From contig NZ_JAHYCB010000002.1 in assembly GCF_019430945.1 (NCBI RefSeq), positions 372,001 to 436,000 on the forward strand: 64,000 nucleotides of DNA, read 5' to 3'. The notes beneath the pieces were generated by a model. The model was not told the origin of the DNA, made no database searches, and saw only the letters and a program-made list of their open reading frames with translations. Shown piece by piece: positions 1-9,119 of the stretch; the stretch's first letter is position 1; each line of letters begins with the position of its first letter. The stretch comes from Neorhizobium populisoli (GTDB lineage Bacteria > Pseudomonadota > Alphaproteobacteria > Rhizobiales > Rhizobiaceae). A program made the translations under genes and the position numbers.

Positions 1-921
1 GGAACCGCCGAACGGATGCTCCATGATCGGCAGCATCTCGATATGGGTAAAACCGAGGCTCTGGACATAGGGCACGAGGCGCTGGCTGAGCTCGACCCAG
101 TCGAGCGCCCGGTTGCCTTCTTCGGCAATCCGCACCCAGGAGCCGAGATGCACTTCGTAGACGGAGATCGCCCCGTCTTCGCCGCGGTTTTCGCGACGGG
201 CACGCATCCAGTCTTCGTCGTTCCAGCGGAACGGCTTGGAGGACGCGACGATCGAAGCGGTCGAAGGCGCGGCCTCGCTGGCGCGCGCCACCGGGTCTGC
301 CTTTTGGGCCAGGAGATTGCCATTGGCGTCGATTATCTCGAACTTGTAGCGCTCGCCATGCGTCAGGCGGGGCAGGAACAGTTCCCAGACCCCGGCCTGC
401 GGGCGAAGCCGCATCGGATGCCGGCGTCCGTCCCAGGAATTGAAGTCGCCGACCACCGAGACGCGACGCGCATTCGGCGCCCAGACGGCAAACCGCACGC
501 CTTCCACGCCATCGATATCCATCGGGATCGAACCGAGCGTACGGCCGAGATCGTAATGGGTGCCTTGGCCGATCAGGTGCAGGTCGAGATCGCCGAGCAG
601 CGGCGGGAAGGAATACGGATCTTCCGTCTCCTGCACCGCATCCGGCCATTGGATACGAAAGAGATAGGGCGCCGTGCTGTTGATCCCGCCGGCGAAGATG
701 CCGCCTTCATGGATCGGCTCCAGCTCTCCTAGTACCTTGCCCGTATCCGCCTCGATGACCGAGACGCCGAGAGCGCCGGGAAGCAGAGCCCGCACCACAA
801 TCAGCTCGCCATATTGATGCCGGCCGAGGATCGAGAATGGATCGCCATGTCTGCCATCCACAAGGGCGGCGAGGCCCTCGCGAACGGTGCCGAGCATCAG
901 GTCTGAGCGCTCATATCTCAT
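1..921 (-). CDS. glgB: 1,4-alpha-glucan branching enzyme, N-terminal part (cut by window edge)
   Basis: Reading leftward from the ATG at 921 gives 307 codons without a stop, running off the left edge. The protein begins MRYERSDLMLGTVREG and contains GRHGDPFSILGRH, the GlgB N-terminal signature, then a CBM48-type stretch (VRFAVWAPNARRVSVVGDF) and the start of the GH13 barrel (SVYEVHLGSWVR). The family is about 730 residues, so the catalytic residues lie outside the window. GlgB makes alpha-1,6 branches in alpha-1,4-glucan. Its ATG overlaps the stop of the treS-maltokinase gene (ATGA), and GGAG lies about nine bases upstream, so it is translationally coupled as the third gene of a glgE-treS/mak-glgB operon. 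Here it would branch the glucan that GlgE extends. Confidence 0.95.
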   Translation of the reverse strand, partial: MRYERSDLMLGTVREGLAALVDGRHGDPFSILGRHQYGELIVVRALLPGALGVSVIEADTGKVLGELEPIHEGGIFAGGINSTAPYLFRIQWPDAVQETEDPYSFPPLLGDLDLHLIGQGTHYDLGRTLGSIPMDIDGVEGVRFAVWAPNARRVSVVGDFNSWDGRRHPMRLRPQAGVWELFLPRLTHGERYKFEIIDANGNLLAQKADPVARASEAAPSTASIVASSKPFRWNDEDWMRARRENRGEDGAISVYEVHLGSWVRIAEEGNRALDWVELSQRLVPYVQSLGFTHIEMLPIMEHPFGGS

Positions 922-3900
922 GGGGAAGTCTCCGATCGATCGGTGTTCGAACCTGGGTTCAGAAGTCGGGATGCAATGGCCGAGAAGCCGGCCAGTGGTA
1001 GCGGCAGCCAGTGCGGCCGGCTGCGCACTTCGTAGGCGATTTCATAAGCCGCCTTTTCAAGGAGGAAGAGGTCGAGAACCTTGTCGCGTGCTTGATTCGA
1101 AACGCGAAGCTCGTCAGAGGCCTCTACCGCATCGAAATAGGCCGTCAGGAAGGCCTGCTCCGCCCGGACGATAAACCGGTTGACCAATTCGTTGTGTCGG
1201 GCGTCCTCGACTTCGCTCACCACGTCCCGATCGAGATCGGCGGAAGCAGCAAGGTAGCTCAACGAACGCAGAAGGCCTGCAACGTCGCGCAACGGATTGG
1301 TCTTGGCGCGGCGCTCGTCGAGATCCTTGGTCGGCTCGCCTTCGAAGTCGATGATATAGGCATCGCCTTCCGCGACCAGGATCTGGCCGAGGTGGAAATC
1401 ACCGTGATTGCGGGTCATCAGCGTGCCTTCGGCCGATTCCGCCAGTTTCGAGGCAATGCCGAGCAGTTCGTCGCGGCGTTCGAGAAGCACGCGCGCCTCC
1501 TGCTGCAGCGAGCCTTCCAGCCCATCGATCGTCCGCTCCAGCAGCGAGAGACTGCCGGAAATCTGGTTGATCACGTTCTGGCTCCAGCGATCGGCATCGT
1601 CCTTCTTGGCCCAAGCGGGATTGAAGTCCGGATCGTCGGTCGGCTGGGCAAGCGCCACGTGCAACTCGCCAAGCCGCGTGCCAATCGTGGCCGCAAAATT
1701 CACCAGCGGCTTGAAATGTTCGTCGGCCGCTTCGCCTTCGAGGCCGGTGACAACCACTTCGTCGATCGACCGGCGCAGGTTGCCGAGCATCCAGTTCCAG
1801 GCGTCACCCTGATTGCGGATCGCGCCTTGCACGATGATCAGCGTGTAGCGATTGCCGTCCGGTGCCGTACGGGCCACTTCGCCGAGCAACTGGGCGGTGT
1901 TCTTGTAACCGACATTGGTGAGATACCGCGTCATCTCCACTTCCGGGTGGATGCCCGGAAAGATGTGGCGGATCAGTTTCACCATCGCCACGTCGCCTAA
2001 TATCAGCGAACTGTTCGACTGTTCGGCCGAAAGCCAGTGGACCTGCGTGTCCTCGTTGATGCTGGCGCAATCGAGCTGTTCGGAGCCGAGGAATTCCAGC
2101 GTGCCGGCACGACCGGAAATCACCGCCCGTTCGCAAAGCCCACGGATGACACCACGCGCCAGCCCTTCCATCGCAAAGCCGTCTGTGAGGAAACCAACAC
2201 GGCGGCCCTGGCGGATGCGGGCGAGCGCCAGTTGCTGCGCCAAAGCGCTCGGCTGTGTGTCATCCCAGGCGACGGCCAGTGGCAGGAGATAGGTGTCCTT
2301 GCCGCCGCTCATGTCGACTTCGAGTTCGCAGAGGAGGATATTGCCGGCGAATGCGATTGGCGTAGCAGTCGCAACACGGGCGCCCTGCAGCACTTCGTCC
2401 TTGGAACCGAACCAGCGGCGCTTGCCGAGATAGGGCGGCAGGATGTCACGCGCGAAGGTCGAGGCGAGCCGGGGTTCATCGGCCAGTTCCTGCAGATCGC
2501 GGCGCACAACCATGGTCACCATGTCCTGCATCTGCTCCGGCGGCTCCTTGCGCCAGACCGGTCCATCCGCCTGATCGGCAAGGTGGAACCAGAAAAAGCC
2601 ATAGGGTTGCAGTGTCAGCAGGTAGGTCAGTTGGCCGATCGGCGGGAAAGGCGACATACCTGTCAGCTCGATCGGCACCCGGCCGGCGAATTGCGCGAGG
2701 TCGAGTTCCACGGCCTGCGGCAGGCGCGAAAGATTGGCGACGCAAAGGATCGTTTCGCCATTGTATTCGCGCAGATAGGCAAGGATCTTGCGGTTGCCAG
2801 GCGTCAGAAAGCGCTGCGTGCCGCGGCCGAATGCCGGCTGCTTGTTGCGCAGGGCCAGCATGCGCCGGGTCCAGTTCAGCATGGAATGCGCGTCGGCGCT
2901 CTGGGCTTCGACGTTGACCGCCTCGTAGCCGTAGAGCGGGTCCATGACCGGCGGCAGGACAAGTCGCGCCGGATCAGCCTTGGAGAAACCGCCATTTCGA
3001 TCCGGCGACCACTGCATCGGCGTGCGCACGCCATCGCGGTCGCCGAGATAGATATTGTCGCCCATGCCGATCTCGTCGCCGTAATAGATCACCGGGGTGC
3101 CGGGCATAGAGAGCAGCAGCGCATTCATCAGCTCGATGCGGCGGCGGTCGCGCTCCATCAGCGGCGCCAGCCGGCGGCGGATGCCGAGATTGATGCGGGC
3201 GCGGCGATCGGCGGCGTAGATGTTCCAGAGGTAGTCGCGCTCTTCGTCGGTCACCATTTCAAGCGTCAGCTCGTCATGGTTTCTGAGGAAGATCGCCCAC
3301 TGGCAGTTTTCCGGAATTTCCGGCGTCTGCCGCATGATGTCGGTGATCGGGAACCGGTCTTCCTTGGCGATCGCCATATACATGCGCGGCATCAGCGGGA
3401 AATGGAACGCCATGTTGCATTCGTCGCCATCGCCGAAATATTCGCGCGTGTCTTCCGGCCACTGGTTGGCTTCGGCGAGCAGCATCTTGCCCGGATGGCT
3501 CGCGTCCAGCGCCGCGCGGATCTTCTTCAGGATGTCGTGGGTTTCGGCAAGGTTCTCGTTGATCGTCCCCTCGCGCTCGATGAGGTAAGGGATCGCATCG
3601 AGCCGGAAACCGTCAATGCCGGTATCCGCCCAGAAGCGCATGACTTCCAGCAATTCTTCGAGAACTGCCGGATTGTCGAAGTTCAGATCCGGCTGGTGGG
3701 AATAGAAGCGGTGCCAATAGTAGGCGCCGGCCACGGGGTCCCAGGTCCAGTTGGATTTTTCCGTATCGAGGAAGATGATCCGGGTTTCAGGGAATTTCTG
3801 GTCCGTATCCGACCAGACGTAGAAATCCCGTTCCGGCGAACCGACCGGCGCGTGGCGAGCGCGCTGGAACCAAGGATGCTGGTCCGACGTGTGGTTGATG

Positions 3901-4253
3901 ACGAGCTCGATGACAACCCGCAACCCGCGCTGATGCGCGGCTTCGACGAATGCCTTGAACTCGTCGACCGTGCCGTAATCCGGGCTGACATTGGTATAGT
4001 CGGCAATGTCGTAGCCGTCGTCGCGACGCGGCGACGGGAAGAACGGCAGCAGCCAGATCGTGTTGGCGCCGAGCGAGGCGACATGGTCCAGCTTCTCGTG
4101 AAGCCCCTGGAAGTCGCCGATGCCGTCGCCGTTTCCATCGAAGAACGACTTGATATGGAGCTGGTAGATGACCGCATCCTTGTACCAGAGCGGATCGTCG
4201 TTGAACGGCTGGGATTGGCCCTGCGCCTGATTGCGGCTGCCCGTCATGTCCAT
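918..4253 (-). CDS. treS: Trehalose synthase / maltokinase fusion
   Basis: A 1111-residue two-enzyme fusion. Residues about 20-560 are a GH13 trehalose synthase (trehalose-maltose isomerase); the catalytic triad is visible as D219 (GIDGFRLDAIPYL), E261 (LLAEANQWPED) and D327 (FLRNHDELT). Residues about 640-1105 are a maltokinase, starting near PPYLGKRRWFGSKDE and carrying the kinase loop NHGDFHLGQIL and the metal-binding IIDFEGEP. The pair converts trehalose to maltose and then maltose 1-phosphate, the donor used by GlgE. The gene lies 14 bp after glgE and overlaps glgB by 4 bp, so donor synthesis, polymer extension and branching are in one operon. TreS-Mak fusions are known; the triad and kinase motifs all look intact. 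Start: ATG 4253, with an in-frame ATG two codons later. Confidence 0.95.
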   Translation of the reverse strand: MDMTGSRNQAQGQSQPFNDDPLWYKDAVIYQLHIKSFFDGNGDGIGDFQGLHEKLDHVASLGANTIWLLPFFPSPRRDDGYDIADYTNVSPDYGTVDEFKAFVEAAHQRGLRVVIELVINHTSDQHPWFQRARHAPVGSPERDFYVWSDTDQKFPETRIIFLDTEKSNWTWDPVAGAYYWHRFYSHQPDLNFDNPAVLEELLEVMRFWADTGIDGFRLDAIPYLIEREGTINENLAETHDILKKIRAALDASHPGKMLLAEANQWPEDTREYFGDGDECNMAFHFPLMPRMYMAIAKEDRFPITDIMRQTPEIPENCQWAIFLRNHDELTLEMVTDEERDYLWNIYAADRRARINLGIRRRLAPLMERDRRRIELMNALLLSMPGTPVIYYGDEIGMGDNIYLGDRDGVRTPMQWSPDRNGGFSKADPARLVLPPVMDPLYGYEAVNVEAQSADAHSMLNWTRRMLALRNKQPAFGRGTQRFLTPGNRKILAYLREYNGETILCVANLSRLPQAVELDLAQFAGRVPIELTGMSPFPPIGQLTYLLTLQPYGFFWFHLADQADGPVWRKEPPEQMQDMVTMVVRRDLQELADEPRLASTFARDILPPYLGKRRWFGSKDEVLQGARVATATPIAFAGNILLCELEVDMSGGKDTYLLPLAVAWDDTQPSALAQQLALARIRQGRRVGFLTDGFAMEGLARGVIRGLCERAVISGRAGTLEFLGSEQLDCASINEDTQVHWLSAEQSNSSLILGDVAMVKLIRHIFPGIHPEVEMTRYLTNVGYKNTAQLLGEVARTAPDGNRYTLIIVQGAIRNQGDAWNWMLGNLRRSIDEVVVTGLEGEAADEHFKPLVNFAATIGTRLGELHVALAQPTDDPDFNPAWAKKDDADRWSQNVINQISGSLSLLERTIDGLEGSLQQEARVLLERRDELLGIASKLAESAEGTLMTRNHGDFHLGQILVAEGDAYIIDFEGEPTKDLDERRAKTNPLRDVAGLLRSLSYLAASADLDRDVVSEVEDARHNELVNRFIVRAEQAFLTAYFDAVEASDELRVSNQARDKVLDLFLLEKAAYEIAYEVRSRPHWLPLPLAGFSAIASRLLNPGSNTDRSETSP

Positions 4254-4267
4254 TTTGTTTTCCTCCC

Positions 4268-7200
4268 TTATCGGACGCGCCAGATCGAGAACGGCAGGCC
4301 GTTATTCGGATCGAGCCGGATGCGTTGGACTTTGCCTGTCAGCGAGAAACGGTTGCCGCTGATGACGTCTTCCAAGGGAAGCGCGGCATGGTCCGGGAGG
4401 TTCCATGACCAGAGCGGAATTTCGACATCCGCCTCATGGGCATTGTAGGGATCGAGGTTGACGGCGATCAGCAACGCGTTCTCTCGGCCCGCACTCGTCT
4501 TCTCGAAGAACATGATATTGTCGTTCCAGGCGGTAAGAAGCTGCAGGCCGAGATGCGAATGCAGCGCCGGATTCTCGCGGCGGATGCGGTTTAAAAGTGC
4601 GATCTCACCCTTGATGTTACCCGGCCGGTCGTAATCCCAGGCGCGGATCTCGTATTTCTCCGAATCCGCATATTCCTTCCGCTTGGCATCGGGCCGGCCT
4701 TCGCAAAGCTCGAAGCCGTTATAAACGCCCCAGAGACCGGACAGCGTCGCGGCGAGTGCTGCGCGGATCAGATAGGCCGGCCGCGGTGCGTTCTGCAGGA
4801 AGTCCGGATTGATGTCGTGCGTATTAACGAAGAAATGCGGCCGGAAAAACTCCTTCGGCTCTTCGGTGGTGATCTCGCGCATATATTGCTCGAGTTCCCA
4901 CTTGGCATTGCGCCAGGTGAAATAGGTGTAGGACTGCGAGAAGCCCACCTTTGCGAGACGATACATGACCTTCGGCTTGGTGAAGGCCTCCGACAGGAAG
5001 ACCACATCCGGATGCCGTGAGCGGATATCGGCGATCATCCATTCCCAGAAGGGGAAGGGCTTGGTGTGCGGATTATCGACGCGGAACAGCTTGACGCCGT
5101 TATCGACCCATTTCTGCACCACGTTGCGCAGCTCCTCCCAGAGCGACGGCACGGCGTTGCTGGCGTAGAAATCGACGTTGACGATATCCTCATATTTCTT
5201 CGGCGGGTTTTCCGCGTAACGGATCGTGCCATCGGGCCGCCAGTCGAACCAGCCGGGATGCTGTTTCAGCCACGGATGGTCGGGCGAGGCCTGGATCGCA
5301 AGGTCGAGCGCCAGTTCAAGTCCTTCTTCCTTCGCCGCCTCCACCAGCCGGCGGAAATCGTCCCAGGAACCGAGTTCCGGATGGATCTCGTCATGGCCGC
5401 CGGCTTCGGAACCGATCGCATAGGGGCTGCCGGGATCTTCCGGCGCCGGCGTCAGTGTATTGTTCTTTCCCTTGCGGTTTGTGGTGCCGATTGGGTGGAT
5501 CGGCGGGAAATAGAGAACATCGAAGCCCATTTCCCGGATTGCCGGCAGGCGGCGGATTACATCGTCGAACGTGCCGTGACGATGCGGATCGCCGCTCTGG
5601 GAACGCGGAAAGACCTGATACCAGCTGGCAAAAGCCGCCGCCGTACGCTCCGCATCGACAGGGATCACCGGCGAGCGCACCTTGTGCGGCCGGCGGTCGG
5701 CTTCCGCCATCAGCTCGGCCGTCCTGGGATCGAGCAAAGTTTCGATCCGCTGATCGTCCTGCTGCGCTGTCAGCTTGTCGAACAGAACCTTGAGCTGCGT
5801 CTTCAGATCGCCCTTGGCATGATCCCCCTTCACGTGATCCAGGGCATCGAGGACAAAGTTGATGCCCTCCTGGATTTCCAGTCGAAGATCGAGCTTTGCT
5901 TCATGCTTCTTGGTTAATTCATAGCGGAAAATCTGGAACGGGTTCTTCCACCCCTCGACGACGAATTCGTGCCGGCCCATCCGTTTCAGCGGAAATTCCG
6001 CCTGCCAGCGGTCGTTGGCGACGAGCTGCATCGGCACCTCGTTCCAGTCGGTCTCGTCGGCAGCACGCCACAAAAGAGCAGCAGACAGCGGATCGTGTCC
6101 GTCACCGAACACATCGGCTTCAACTTTCACCACCTCGCCGACCACGCGCTTGACCATAAAGCGGCCATCATCGACGACCGGTGTAATTTTCTCGATCGCC
6201 AGTCGCGGCGTGGAAGCAGCCTCGCTGGCGCTCGGAACCGAAACCGCTCCGACGACCGGCGCCGAAGAGCGGCCTTCGAAAATGCGCAGCTCACCCGGCT
6301 TCAGCTTCAGTTCGCCGGTAAAGATGTCGCTCTCGTCGTCCAGCCCCGTCAATGGCAGGAACGGTGCGGCGGCTTCGCGCAGAACATTGTAGGGTGCGGT
6401 CGTCACCTTGCGCAGGTCGCGGTTCAGCACCACGACACGGATTTTCTCCGATGCCCGGATATCCTCCTGATCGGTCTGCAGCAGCGCCACGGCCGGCGTC
6501 TGGCTGGACGAAATCAGTCTGAGCGGCTGGCGGGCAAACCCGGCTGCCGTCTTGTTGATCGAGGCGTTGATGGCCCGGATATCGCTCGAAAGGTCGAACG
6601 ATCCCTGGTCGCGCATGCCCCGCAGACCCGCGCCATCGCCGGCCAGCGGATCGAGCGGAATGGCGGCACCATATTCGAACCCCATCGGGATCATCAGCCC
6701 GCTTGCGAAGGTCGAAGCGAGTTTCAACGCCCGGATTGCCCGGCGCTGCAGAACTTCGGTTCCATCCGTGCCATGCGCCATACGCTTGCCGAACGGCGCT
6801 TCTGGGAAAGTGACCTGGTATCCGATCTCCCGCTGGATCTGGTATTCATCCATGATCCAGCGTTCTTCGAGATTCCACCAGGCAAACGACGAAAAGCTGC
6901 CGTCGAAACCGGCGCCGATCAGCCCCTTGCGATCCTCGAAACTGCTGCCCGGCGTCCAGGCCAGAAAGGCGGTTTCCGGTGCCGATTTGCGGGTGGAAAC
7001 GATCAGATTATACCAGGCTTCCGGTGCGACCTTGCCGATGCCGAGGCAGCGGAAACCGGCAACGCCAAGCTCCGTCAGCCGCGTCAGCCGCCTGCGCCAA
7101 TCTTCGATATGCCGGGCTTCCTGCAGGAAATCGACCTTGCGGCTTTCGCTCTCCTGCGGCTTTCGGCGGGGATCGGCGATCACCGGCCCGCGATGCGCCG

Positions 7201-7537
7201 CATCCGTCGCCACCCGATCGATGACGAGATCGAGCATCAGCTTGATCTTGCTTTCGCGGGCGGCGGCCACGAGTGCGCTGATCGCTTCCTCGATATTCTC
7301 ACCGAGCCCGAGCTGCGGATCGAGCCGGTCAAAATTCTTCGTGACGAAGACGCTGGCATTCTGCCCCCGCTCGAAAAGCGGGGCGCTCAAAACCGTGTCA
7401 AAGCCGAGATCGCGGGCATGCGCAAACGCCTCCCGCCATGCATCCAGCCCTTTGAGCATTAGGGGATGCACGTAATATATCTGGGGCGGCAATTGGGAGA
7501 GTGAACTGGAGGAAGCGAATTGCGGGCGCGTGTTCAT
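4268..7537 (-). CDS. glgE: Alpha-1,4-glucan:maltose-1-phosphate maltosyltransferase with extra N-terminal GH13-like half
   Basis: GlgE transfers maltose from maltose 1-phosphate to the end of an alpha-1,4-glucan. The typical enzyme (about 650-680 residues) corresponds to residues about 446-1089: the N-terminal beta domain begins at RLAIEKITPVVDDGRF, and the GH13_3 catalytic residues are visible as D821 (LFRVDNPHTKPF), E850 (VFLSEAFTKP) and D908 (FVNTHDIN). The preceding 445 residues are an additional domain that keeps GH13 landmarks (YYVHPLMLKG, KLMLDLVIDRVA, GVAGFRCLGIGKV), but the expected nucleophile Asp after GFR-x is Leu165 and the acid/base Glu region reads AFLAWTPG, so it looks like a dead amylase fold. 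It is the first gene of the operon; the start lies in the 376-bp gap facing the TctC gene. Confidence 0.93.
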   Translation of the reverse strand: MNTRPQFASSSSLSQLPPQIYYVHPLMLKGLDAWREAFAHARDLGFDTVLSAPLFERGQNASVFVTKNFDRLDPQLGLGENIEEAISALVAAARESKIKLMLDLVIDRVATDAAHRGPVIADPRRKPQESESRKVDFLQEARHIEDWRRRLTRLTELGVAGFRCLGIGKVAPEAWYNLIVSTRKSAPETAFLAWTPGSSFEDRKGLIGAGFDGSFSSFAWWNLEERWIMDEYQIQREIGYQVTFPEAPFGKRMAHGTDGTEVLQRRAIRALKLASTFASGLMIPMGFEYGAAIPLDPLAGDGAGLRGMRDQGSFDLSSDIRAINASINKTAAGFARQPLRLISSSQTPAVALLQTDQEDIRASEKIRVVVLNRDLRKVTTAPYNVLREAAAPFLPLTGLDDESDIFTGELKLKPGELRIFEGRSSAPVVGAVSVPSASEAASTPRLAIEKITPVVDDGRFMVKRVVGEVVKVEADVFGDGHDPLSAALLWRAADETDWNEVPMQLVANDRWQAEFPLKRMGRHEFVVEGWKNPFQIFRYELTKKHEAKLDLRLEIQEGINFVLDALDHVKGDHAKGDLKTQLKVLFDKLTAQQDDQRIETLLDPRTAELMAEADRRPHKVRSPVIPVDAERTAAAFASWYQVFPRSQSGDPHRHGTFDDVIRRLPAIREMGFDVLYFPPIHPIGTTNRKGKNNTLTPAPEDPGSPYAIGSEAGGHDEIHPELGSWDDFRRLVEAAKEEGLELALDLAIQASPDHPWLKQHPGWFDWRPDGTIRYAENPPKKYEDIVNVDFYASNAVPSLWEELRNVVQKWVDNGVKLFRVDNPHTKPFPFWEWMIADIRSRHPDVVFLSEAFTKPKVMYRLAKVGFSQSYTYFTWRNAKWELEQYMREITTEEPKEFFRPHFFVNTHDINPDFLQNAPRPAYLIRAALAATLSGLWGVYNGFELCEGRPDAKRKEYADSEKYEIRAWDYDRPGNIKGEIALLNRIRRENPALHSHLGLQLLTAWNDNIMFFEKTSAGRENALLIAVNLDPYNAHEADVEIPLWSWNLPDHAALPLEDVISGNRFSLTGKVQRIRLDPNNGLPFSIWRVR

Positions 7538-7737
7538 CGGTTTTGCCTTGCCGTGTTCGAGCCAAAGGTTGGTCGTCTAACTGCATGGCAGCGGCAGTGG
7601 TTCCGATAAATATGCCTCAAGGTCTCGTTTTGGACTGGATCTACGGCTGAATTCGCTACCGAAGGCGTTGAAGCAGAACGGCAATCCCGAGTTGTGATGG
7701 CGCAAGAGTTTGGATTAAGAAATTTGAGCAAGCGAGC

Positions 7738-7773
7738 AAAAAAGAAGGCCGGGACAAAGCCCGGCCTTCTGAT
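7738..7773 (-). terminator. Rho-independent terminator of the TctC-type gene
   Basis: On the minus strand an 11-bp stem AGAAGGCCGGG / CCCGGCCTTCT with a short loop is followed by a run of six T. It lies downstream of the minus-strand binding-protein gene and stops its transcript before glgE. Confidence 0.85.
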
Positions 7774-7805
7774 ATTGCGGACCGCAGGCGGTACCACCAT
7801 CGGCC

Positions 7806-7890
7806 GTCATGCTCGGGCCTGTCCCGAGCGTCTATCCACGCCGAACATGTCGAACCCGGCTTAGACCCTCGCCACAAGGGCGAGGATGAC
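7806..7890. repeat. Palindromic intergenic repeat (rhizobial type)
   Basis: An 85-bp element flanked by GTCAT and ATGAC. It contains two internal hairpins, GCTCGGG-CCTGT-CCCGAGC (7811-7829) and CCTCGCC-ACAAG-GGCGAGG (7867-7885). The layout resembles short palindromic repeats common between rhizobial genes. I see one copy in this window; it is a different family from the four GGGGGAGAT-rich elements further right. Confidence 0.6.
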
Positions 7891-7913
7891 GTCGAGCATC
7901 TGGCTACTTGCGC

Positions 7914-8891
7914 TTACTGCTTCTCCAGCTTGCCGATTTTTGCCCACTCTTCCCAGCGCTTGGTATCCATCGTCGCGTAGTCTAGCGTCGCTTGCGGGCT
8001 TTCCAGGGTCATCGGCTCGCCGCCATTGGTACCCACGAACTTGCGGGCCTCCTCGCTGGTGGTGACTGCGGTCATCGCTTTGTACATCGTGTCGATGACA
8101 GCTTTCGGCGTGCCCTTCGGCGCCGCGAGAACCCACCAGATGCGGACGTCGACATTCGGCACGCCTTCTTCCGCGAAGGTCGGGATATCCGGCACCGACG
8201 AAATGCGCTTTGCCGTCGACACGGCCAGTACGCGCAGGGTTCCGTCGCGCGAGCGGGCAAGTCCGAAGACCGGGTCGCCGATCGTGTAGTCGATCGAACC
8301 GCTGGCGAAGTCGTTGAGCGCGTCGGCGGCGGTCTTGTAACGGACCTGCTGGGTCTGCAAGCCGCCAGAATTGACCTTGTACATCTCGCCGAGGATCGTC
8401 GATGGGAAGTTCGATGTGGAATAGGATGCCTTGTCGCCCTTTTCCTTCATCGCCGCCGTCAGCTCGGAAATGTGCTTGTAGGGCGATTTGGCATTGACCA
8501 GCATCATGAACGCCTGGCTGAACACCGGTGCGATATAGTCGAAGTCCTTGAGCGGATCATAGGGCGGGTTGTTGAAGATGTAGGGCGCCGCCGTCAACTG
8601 GTCGGCGGAGGCGATCAGCAGCGTATAACCGTCCGGCTTGGCGTTCTTCAGCGCCACGACCGAAAGGCTACCGAGGCCGCCCGGCTTGTTGTCGACGAGA
8701 AAGGTCTGCTTCATATGTTCTTCCAGCTTCTTGGCGAAGAAGCGGGCATAGACGTCGGCGCCGCTGCCGGCAGGGAAGCCTGCGATCAGCGTCACGGGCC
8801 TGTTGGGAAAATCGTCGGCCGCGGCCAATATGCCGGGTGACAAGACTGCGGAAAATACGAGCGCCATGGCGCCAGCGAAAAATTTCTTCAC
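7914..8891 (-). CDS. Tripartite tricarboxylate transporter substrate-binding protein (Bug/TctC family)
   Basis: 325 residues with a cleavable signal peptide (MKKFFAGAMALVFSAVLSPG, cleavage probably after ILAAA), then the TctC fold: the early PVTLIAGFPAGSGADVYAR motif binds the carboxylate ligand, and NKPGGLGSLSV is also typical. Such proteins capture small organic acids in the periplasm for a TctA/TctB membrane pair. No tctA or tctB lies nearby, so it is an orphan receptor; the ligand cannot be told from sequence. The start is a GTG at 8891, supported by AGGAGGAG about nine bases upstream. Transcription ends at the strong terminator near 7750. Confidence 0.9.
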   Translation of the reverse strand: MKKFFAGAMALVFSAVLSPGILAAADDFPNRPVTLIAGFPAGSGADVYARFFAKKLEEHMKQTFLVDNKPGGLGSLSVVALKNAKPDGYTLLIASADQLTAAPYIFNNPPYDPLKDFDYIAPVFSQAFMMLVNAKSPYKHISELTAAMKEKGDKASYSTSNFPSTILGEMYKVNSGGLQTQQVRYKTAADALNDFASGSIDYTIGDPVFGLARSRDGTLRVLAVSTAKRISSVPDIPTFAEEGVPNVDVRIWWVLAAPKGTPKAVIDTMYKAMTAVTTSEEARKFVGTNGGEPMTLESPQATLDYATMDTKRWEEWAKIGKLEKQ

Positions 8892-9119
8892 TGCACTCTC
8901 CTCCTGAGTGAGGACCGCTCATCGGGGATGAGCCGGTCTATAACCATGCGGACAGTCTCCTCCAGTCAGCACAGCCATGTAAGGAAGCCATATAACGCGA
9001 GGGTCGTCAAACACTCTCCATGCGGGAAGCCTTGCAAGGCCCAAATCTAATGACTTCGGTGCCCGCGCTTATGCTGCAACGTTTCCGTGGATGTTTTTAA
9101 GGCAGTTTTGTCCGTCTCT

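Larger units (their letters stand above)
7538..7913. other. Intergenic region between glgE and the TctC-type gene
   Basis: This 376-bp gap carries no credible gene. It holds the promoter region of glgE (no convincing -35/-10 pair picked out), a strong minus-strand terminator at 7738-7773 and a GC-rich palindromic intergenic repeat at 7806-7890. Confidence 0.6.

Noticed and set aside
2037..4448. An 803-codon open frame on the plus strand opposite treS-maltokinase.
   Set aside because: It is antisense to a strongly supported enzyme, has no recognisable domain or good start, and long antisense frames are common in GC-rich genes.
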